DNA from: Leguminivora glycinivorella
Taxonomy: Eukaryota; Arthropoda; Insecta; Lepidoptera; Tortricidae
DNA length: 64,000 nt
Direction of reading: 5' to 3'
NCBI RefSeq assembly: GCF_023078275.1
Contig: NC_062973.1
Span: forward strand, 23,652,565 to 23,716,564
Within the stretch, counting starts at the first letter, position 1, and each line of letters begins with the position of its first letter. The translations under genes were made by a program, and so were the position numbers. Under the pieces are notes generated by a model. The model was not told the DNA's origin and made no database searches. It was given only the letters and a program-made list of their open reading frames with translations. Positions 60,601-64,000 of the stretch are shown here, in pieces.

Positions 60601-62653
60601 TCCGGTGAAACGTGTGTGTGTGTAAAACAAGATAGGTAGCTACCTCTCGATATTACCAAATTAACTAGTTTGTAAAAGCGTAATGCAACTATCAAAAGAT
60701 ATTTTGGGCCAAATATTTTCCAAAAGAGTACCTACACGCGGTAATCCGGAAAATGACTGCCCTTTTAGAATAGAATCGAATCAGTTTTATTCGTAAACAC
60801 ATAGACAATAATAGTTATTTGTTATACAAGGGGGCAAAGTTGTATTTTAACGCCGAGTGTGGAATTGAAAAATGAGCAAGTGAAAGGATTCTATAGTTGA
60901 ACCACGAGCGAAGCGAGTGGTTCGAGAATAGAATCCTGAACTTGCGAGTTTTTTAACACACGAGAAGTAAAATACATTTGCACCCGAGTGTAACACAAAA
61001 CTTTTCCCCTCACTATAGCGAGGAAACTACAACGCAAAAAATGCGTTTATCACTGCTTCCAGTAGTTCCACAGGTGGTAAATCATCTTTATTACTAGATT
61101 CACCTACTTTTATCAATTTTAAAGCAGTTAATTTGACTTTATTCAAGGTCAAATTACTTTACCCACTAGTGGATAAAATGCGTTTTTACCCGCTGGTATT
61201 AAAGGACAAAACACGTGTTTCCGAGCTAGTGAGGGGAAAACAATATTTATGAATGACATAGAAGAATAAAGTGCCACGAAATGGCATCTTTTCTGGACGT
61301 GGATCTAAAGGTTGATATAATCTACCCTTGGTCAAAGAAAAGTGTAAACAGGGATGTGTAGAATGACAGGATGGCATGGAATTTACTAATGCCATCTTCT
61401 GGCGAGGCCCTTACCTTCAGCGCGACACAGACCTCATCAAGAGATTGTTGCATTATTGTCTCAATTGTTATCTCAAACGTCCTTAAGGGATAGTGCCCAC
61501 AGGGACGTTCATATGAGTTAATATCGCCGTGTTTTTTTTTCTTTTTTTTTCTTACCTTGAGCGCGCTACTGATCTCGCCAGTCGACAGCATTTGTTCGTC
61601 GACGACCACAGCTACACGGAAGTAGTATGTCTGGATGATGTCGCGCATGGTCGGCGCATGACATCCCGACCGCCTATCTTCTCGTAGCTTACTATTGTTA
61701 TCTCGATGTGCCCGTTAAGAGGGCTTTCGTGTGAAAAACATTGAAATCGCAACGGAGCGCTTGATCATACCGTGTGTGGTATCAAATTAAAGGGCTTTGC
61801 GAGTAGTTTACAAATATATATCACATTATACGACTTTTTCTACTTGGTCAAACAAAATATAAGAAAATGTCCAAAAGTGGTAATAATCGTACCGGTGAAG
61901 GCTCGTTTCAAAAAATTGCCAAAAATAAATAATAGCAATTTATAATCACTAAGGCATATCAGCAATTTAAGTAAACGTTGAAGATTCATTAAATATAAAC
62001 ATTATTTCGATGTGATCTAGATTTTCAAAGAAATTGTCACTTAATTTTAGGTAATTTCTGAAAAAAATTGATTTCGACTAAGCCTCGTTTACTCTTTTTT
62101 AAAACCTTATAATAAAAATGTAGTCTGAGAAGATTGTAGTACAGGGTATACGAATTATAAATTTACCAGTTTTAGTTATCAAAATTGTCCAAATTTTACA
62201 AATAAGATCGACTAATTCAGCTCTATGCGTGAATTTTTCTAAACGTGCTTTAGAGAAAAAATCATAATTAATTTAGTGACTTGGTTTTCAAAAATCCAGT
62301 CTTATAAAAATCAAGATAATAAGATGCTCTAACTGAAATTTGAATTAAATAAATCTATTGGATAACGGAAAGTGTAGTATTTCACCGACTAAAACTACCA
62401 ATTTTACATTATTTTGACGTTTTTTTTGAAAGCAGCCTTAAAGAACCGTGTCCACAAGGACATAGCTATGAGTCAGGATGGCCAACTTTTTTCTTTTTTT
62501 TCTTACCTTGAGCGCGCCACAGATCTCGACAGCATCTTCGTCGTCGACCACAACTACACGGAAGTAATCTGTCTGGATGATGTCGCGCATGGTCGGAGCA
62601 AGCATCACATCTCGACAGCCTATCGTCGTCTCGCAGAATTTCTCGTCGGCTAC
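42582..62653 (-). CDS. Gpdh1: Glycerol-3-phosphate dehydrogenase (NAD+), cytosolic: 3' four coding exons
   Basis: Complement of 62653-62507, 56480-56297, 50408-50255 and 42678-42582: 582 nt, 193 residues plus stop, phases 0/1/2 continuous and GT/AG at each junction. The product interconverts dihydroxyacetone phosphate and glycerol-3-phosphate in the cytosol, feeding the glycerophosphate shuttle and lipid synthesis. Family landmarks: EICGALK|NIVAVGAGF (the catalytic Lys-Asn pair split by the A/B intron), GVADLITTCYGGRNRR (substrate Asp, Thr, Arg, Asn), the mobile loop LNGQKLQGP, and the C-terminus PSDFIDCIKSHPEHM. The nucleotide-binding N-terminal half (about 155 residues in the family) is not present and should lie beyond 64000. 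Three introns of about 6.0, 5.9 and 7.6 kb are filled with transposons and partial exon copies. Other 3' exons, as in flies, could exist but were not seen. Confidence 0.94.
42718..42835 (-). repeat. LINE 3'-end fragment
   Basis: Read on the - strand: CGAGGCTGAGGCGTAGGGTT, AGAGCCGGCGTAGCTTTATT, AAAAATAAATATTTCATTTT. The same 110 bp recur at 53972-54085. Confidence 0.7.
43169..43650. mobile_element. MITE with 50-bp inverted ends (GCCTGTTATTGCCATGG)
   Basis: GCCTGTTATTGCCATGGTTA, GTCCCCTGAGTCACGCTGG, TTTTATGCAAAAT at the left match the complement of the right end. The interior has no coding features. Confidence 0.85.
43930..44050 (+). mobile_element. tRNA-derived SINE (copy 2)
   Basis: A box GGTCTAGTGG, B box GGTTCGATTCC, then the same T-rich tail as 6516-6641. 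Confidence 0.8.
44112..44249. mobile_element. Hairpin MITE (AGTCCGTTTTCGCATTATCC ends)
   Basis: GCATTATCCGATCCGATATC and GGAAGTCGG at the left; CCGACATCCGATATCGGATC and GGACAATGTGAAAACGCACT at the right. Sits between the SINE and the exon C array. Confidence 0.8.
46317..46809. mobile_element. MITE nested in the Harbinger-like element
   Basis: Ends ATACCTAGATATTTTTCTGG and CAC..GAAC are repeated inverted at 46777-46809 (complement of TATACCTAGATATTTTTCTG). The interior is AT-rich and has no coding frame. Confidence 0.6.
47505..47600 (+). repeat. Left half of an interspersed repeat split by the GGAC element
   Basis: ATACTAATATTATAAATGGG, AAAGTGTGTGTGT and CAAAACGGAGCGAC match the complete copy at 52292-52475. 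The continuation (GTGGAGATAGTTGAAGGGAT, AGTGACATAGGCTACT) resumes at about 48330-48395. Confidence 0.7.
47705..48259 (+). mobile_element. GGAC-tailed interspersed element, nested copy
   Basis: It starts ACCGGCCAAGAGCGTGTCGG and ends in (GGAC)n, CATGGCGAAACTATAAGGG and TTCCTAGTTGACTA-GGAACCCT. It is the same family as 6999-7585, 17761-18306 and the fragment at 25970-26150. It is inserted into an older repeat whose halves lie at 47505-47600 and about 48330-48395. Confidence 0.85.
49148..49245. mobile_element. Palindromic MITE, CAGTCGAG family, copy 2
   Basis: TACAGTCGAGTT...AACTCGACTGTA with long inverted arms and TA at both ends. It is related to the copy at 396-468. Confidence 0.75.
50255..50408 (-). 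CDS. Gpdh1: Gpdh exon C (source exon of the tandem array)
   Basis: 154 nt from acceptor CCCAAACAG to donor GTAAGT, phase 1 in and 2 out. It encodes GGRNRRVAEAFVKTGRSIKE, EDEMLNGQKLQGP and ITAEEVNHMLANKNMEA. It is the only copy with the full exon, an acceptor and an open frame that joins exon B to exon D. All 14 copies further downstream lack the 5' half. Confidence 0.94.
50540..51007. mobile_element. ATTCGG-rich inverted-repeat element (copy 2)
   Basis: TAGAGATGGGCCGAATATTC to GGCCCATCTCTA with the same interior landmarks (GTAAGTTGTTTCGTAAT, CTATTTCAGCATTCTAAGG). It lies in the Gpdh B/C intron about 130 bp from exon C. Confidence 0.8.
51031..51541. mobile_element. piggyBac-like MITE (copy 2), flanked by TTAA
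   Basis: Same ends and interior as 14705-15165, between TTAA at 51027-51030 and 51542-51545, with about 50 bp more in the left half. It lies 20 bp from the end of the ATTCGG-rich element at 50540-51007. Confidence 0.8.
51668..51790. mobile_element. TA-flanked hairpin MITE, GCACATGAT family (copy 2)
   Basis: GCACATGATGGCCGCGGGAG and TATGTCGCCGCGAGATAG with a perfect mirror; TA at 51666-51667 and 51791-51792. Confidence 0.88.
52292..52475 (+). repeat. CGGAGCGACG interspersed repeat
   Basis: ATACTAATATTACAAATGGG, AAAGTGTGTGTGTCTG, GGCAAAACGGAGCGACG, GTGCCATAGGCTACTTTTTG, ending near CCGCAGGCAAAAGCTAGTGG. Complement of the units at 25578-25920. Confidence 0.75.
52740..53190 (+). mobile_element. 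tRNA-derived SINE of a second type, interrupted by a MITE
   Basis: Head GGTCTGGCGCAGTCGGTAG with B box GGGTTCAAATCCCGG, then TTATTTGTGTGATGGGCACA, TTGTTCCTGAGTCATGG; after the insert TATATATATCGTTGTCTGAG, TACCCACAACACAAGCCTTC, AAGAATGTCCTATAATATTT. The head looks like a tRNA but is fused to a long dispersed body. Confidence 0.75.
52867..53008. mobile_element. MITE nested in the SINE
   Basis: GTCATCCATATATTACGTCA at the left; TGACGTAATATGTGGATGAT at the right; G/C-homopolymer-rich interior (GGGGGGGGGTC, GGGGGGAGGGGTCC). Confidence 0.82.
53972..54085 (-). repeat. LINE 3'-end fragment (second copy)
   Basis: Near-identical to 42718-42828 over the shared part; flanking sequence differs. Confidence 0.7.
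54967..55094. mobile_element. Foldback MITE (GGGCCATTTCTC ends)
   Basis: GGGCCATTTCTCAAAACT, AAGTTACAAGTTACAAG at the left; TTGTAACTTGTAGCTTCGAG, AAATGGGCCC at the right. Confidence 0.8.
55187..55333. mobile_element. MITE, CACTACTTT family (copy 2)
   Basis: CGTCACTACTTTGAAAAAAT to AAAAAGTAGTGACGCTA, the same interior as 36726-36872 in inverted orientation. Confidence 0.8.
55525..55655. mobile_element. MITE, TTAACACTTTCG family (copy 2)
   Basis: TTAACACTTTCGCTACCAAG to CGGTTTCGAAAGTGTTAA, nearly identical to 33150-33280. Confidence 0.85.
55860..56036. mobile_element. MITE, ATTCATAAACGT family (copy 3), inserted at a LINE tail
   Basis: 55904-56031 is the palindromic MITE with its loop inverted relative to copies 1 and 2 (GACGTATTGGTGTGATAG). 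It directly follows ATGTGTGCAATAAAGATTAA, a LINE-type 3' tail. Confidence 0.8.
56133..56251 (-). pseudogene. Damaged tandem copy of Gpdh exon B 3' part
   Basis: It follows exon B from FGDNTKAA through ITTCYG with a retained GTGAGT donor, but has a 29-bp deletion between two ACGT motifs that shifts the frame, plus substitutions. The adjoining intron motif CTTGGCTT, TAGACACTGA is present after both the exon and this copy, so the duplication covered exon plus intron (about 56094-56251). Confidence 0.85.
56297..56480 (-). CDS. Gpdh1: Gpdh exon B
   Basis: 184 nt from acceptor TTTGTCCAG to donor GTAAGT. It encodes NIVAVGAGFVDGLGFGDNTK, IRLGLMEMIKF, and the substrate-site segment CGVADLITTCYG. A damaged copy sits immediately downstream at 56133-56251. 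Confidence 0.95.
56800..56965 (+). repeat. LINE 3'-end fragment
   Basis: GGTTGTCTTGTCTGGTAGAG, ATCGCTCTTTAGCGATAAGA, CCGCCCGTTGTCTG, then GTGTGCCAATAAAGAGTATT. It may extend left to about 56540. This is the 3' UTR type of a common lepidopteran LINE; no coding part is present. Confidence 0.7.
57120..58440. other. No gene seen
   Basis: Gpdh A/B intron sequence with no coding frame. No recognised repeat besides short AT-rich runs. Confidence 0.45.
58495..58966. repeat. Three tandem 157-bp copies of the CGTAGCCGAATGGC MITE
   Basis: CCCCGTAGCCGAATGGCATT recurs at 58497, 58654 and 58811 with an exact 157-bp period. The three units are essentially identical, including GCTCTGTCGCGCCAATACGC and TGCCATTCGGCTAGCCACCC. 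Open frames across the joins are shadows. Confidence 0.93.
59833..60023 (+). repeat. Interspersed repeat, family P (copy 3)
   Basis: CAGTATGGCCAGTCCCGCTC, GTCACAGTTACCGCCTGTC, TACGCGTTCACCTACACGAG. Overlapping open frames are not genes. Confidence 0.8.
61415..61441 (-). pseudogene. Short second copy of the Gpdh exon A 3' end
   Basis: About 27 bases reading DEVCVALK followed by donor GTAAGG, compared with EICGALK|GTAAGA in exon A. Beyond it lies sequence resembling the upstream flank of the longer copy (ATTGTTATCTC). It has no acceptor. Confidence 0.6.
61556..61700 (-). pseudogene. Partial copy of Gpdh exon A with retained donor
   Basis: It matches exon A from about GCRDV to the end: MRDIIQTYYFRVAVVVDE, then SSALK and donor GTAAGA. 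Relative to exon A it has a 4-bp loss before MRDIIQT, a 9-bp gain near the 3' end, and no clean acceptor. The flanking intron (CCACAAGGAC..., TTTTCTTTTTTTTC) is duplicated too. The open frame across it on the - strand (61648 down to 61322) is a by-product of the A-rich intron, not a separate gene. Confidence 0.82.
62507..62653 (-). CDS. Gpdh1: Gpdh exon A
   Basis: 147 nt, 49 codons, phase 0. Acceptor CACCAACAG, donor GTAAGA. It begins VADEKFCETTIGCRDV and ends DDEDAVEICGALK, whose last lysine is catalytic in this family. Two partial copies lie 0.8-1.2 kb downstream in the intron. Confidence 0.94.
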
Positions 62654-62814
62654 CTGTTGGTGAACTTTTTATTAATATTCGTTCATTAAGAATTGTACCT
62701 ACTGTTCATTTTCTTAGTCTAGTTTCAAATTTAGGGGTCATTTCAAAGGCGCGAACTCGCATACGATTTGAGTTATACATCAGTAACTATTAGGCTACAT
62801 ACAATACATCTAAT

Positions 62815-63003
62815 GAGGAGGCACAATGACATTTTTATCCCGCCAGGCGGCGCCTGTGCAAGTGTCTAGGCATGTCATATGTGAGAGAGAGAAGAAACAT
62901 ATCATCTTCTCGCTCTCACGTATGAAATTCTTTACCTGTGCAGTGCAAGTGCAATGGACTAATAGGGTGACGCCATCTGTCGTAACCTTTGAGTGTGCCT
63001 CCT
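62815..63003. mobile_element. GAGGAGGCACA-family MITE, uninterrupted copy
   Basis: GAGGAGGCACAATGACATTT to TTTGAGTGTGCCTCCTC, with CATATCATCTTCTCGCTCTC in the middle. It is the empty-site paralogue of 18693-19320. Confidence 0.82.
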
Positions 63004-63539
63004 CATTCAGCTGACCGATTAAATATCGCAATGTAATGAATGTATCTGAGTACTTGGAATTTCTAAATGAATCCTTGGAATTCATTATCATACATTAATT
63101 AAATTATTTCTAACTCTTTCTATTCTTAAATATGTATACCTTTTTGCTGATAATAAAACGGTTATATATAGTGCTATAATTTCTTTTTACCTATATTTTA
63201 AATTACAGAAAAAACAACGTTTGAGGAAAACATGATATATCTTATAATAAATGGTATTATTTAATCGAATGAAGTCCATAAGTCCGTATGAGTCAATTAT
63301 ATAAAAAAATAAAACGGTTGTTATGTTATTTAATAAACTTTGTACTCAAGCCATCGGGTCCAATTCCAATGACACAAAGTGCATTGTATGATTTAATAAT
63401 TACTTTAACAAACTAAAGTCAAAAATGTATTTCAGAATTTTAAAAATATTAAGTAATATTTAATTGAAAACATCAACATATGACATGTACCTTAAAATAA
63501 CACTGCCAAGACAAACATAACATAACTAATGGTAAGATA

Positions 63540-63744
63540 CAGCGGGGCAAATCTCGACTGGGGGGCCAAAGGAAACTGGTCCATTTTTTCCATGTTTTAT
63601 AATGTTTGCATTCTTCAATAGAGTGTTCACCGGTTATATATGGTAGGCGTGTTCAGTGGATACATGTAGAACTCAACATCATAGTGTAATAATGGAAAAA
63701 ATGGATCAGTTACAATTGACCCTCAGTCGAGATTTGCCCCGCTA
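63540..63744. mobile_element. TA-flanked MITE (AGCGGGGCAAATCTCGACTG ends)
   Basis: AGCGGGGCAAATCTCGACTG and GTCCATTTTTTCCAT at the left mirror ATGGAAAAAATGGATC and CAGTCGAGATTTGCCCCGCT at the right. Confidence 0.85.
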
Positions 63745-63848
63745 TACCTTACAGATGTAGTGCGAAATGTTTTTCCTTCGTATTTTCACGAAAAATTACG
63801 AACATTTCCGAGCAAAATACAATGGAAAACTATTTATTACCTATAGCC

Positions 63849-63983
63849 TAGCCGAAGTGACAATCGTGACGCTACGTGGCGATAGAAACGGAGCATGGTT
63901 CTGTCACACGACTACAGAAGAGAGATAGGCAGAGCTAGCCACGATACGCTTACGAAGCGTAAGCTATTGTGACGTTGGCTAAC
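63849..63983. mobile_element. Probable MITE (TAGCCGAAGTGACAATCGTG ends)
   Basis: TAGCCGAAGTGACAATCGTGACGCT at the left (given here in part) is mirrored imperfectly by AGCTATTGTGACGTTGGCTAA at the right. Interior has TACAGAAGAGAGATAGGCAG. Confidence 0.5.
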
Positions 63984-64000
63984 CCTGACCGGCAAGCATG

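Overview
This is nuclear DNA from an insect, almost certainly a moth or butterfly (Lepidoptera). Protein-coding sequence is sparse and split by spliceosomal introns. The rest is AT-rich and packed with short inverted-repeat transposons (MITEs), tRNA-derived SINEs and non-LTR retrotransposon pieces, several with tails of lepidopteran type (GCAATAAAG followed by AATAAA runs, and GGAC tetranucleotide tails). The lineage call comes from recognising these repeats and protein families. No species can be named.

Three host genes are visible. (1) Mitochondrial methionyl-tRNA formyltransferase (Mtfmt), + strand, five coding exons between 22219 and 29432, apparently complete (347 codons plus stop). (2) Inside its 5.2-kb second intron, on the opposite strand, an intronless gene (23688-24614) for a secreted protein of six tandem repeats of about 45-50 residues, with its own TATA box and initiator. 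(3) The 3' part of cytosolic NAD-dependent glycerol-3-phosphate dehydrogenase (Gpdh), - strand: four coding exons from 62653 down to the stop codon at 42582. The 5' exons lie beyond the right edge.

The most unusual finding is a set of partial exon copies. Each of the three internal Gpdh exons is followed, on its transcript-downstream side, by degenerate copies of its own 3' part plus splice donor plus adjoining intron: 2 copies for exon A, 1 for exon B and 14 for exon C. The exon C copies form a dimeric higher-order array of about 316 bp at 44505-50180, and that array was then split by a 3.5-kb Harbinger-like element. Mtfmt exon 3 has one similar degenerate copy in the following intron. So the pattern is seen in two unrelated neighbouring genes.

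Layout: 1-8380, repeats and unrecognised sequence. 8383-12471, a 5'-truncated, twice-frameshifted CR1/Jockey-type LINE. 12.5-22.2 kb, nested MITEs, including a TTAA-flanked piggyBac-like element whose empty site is also in the window. 22.2-29.5 kb, Mtfmt and its nested gene. 29.5-42.5 kb, MITEs and an 810-bp near-perfect foldback element. 42.5-62.7 kb, Gpdh 3' half with transposon-filled introns. 62.7-64 kb, MITEs in the next Gpdh intron.

All calls come from reading the sequence. No database search was run, so transposon superfamily names are inferences from ends, target duplications and motifs.
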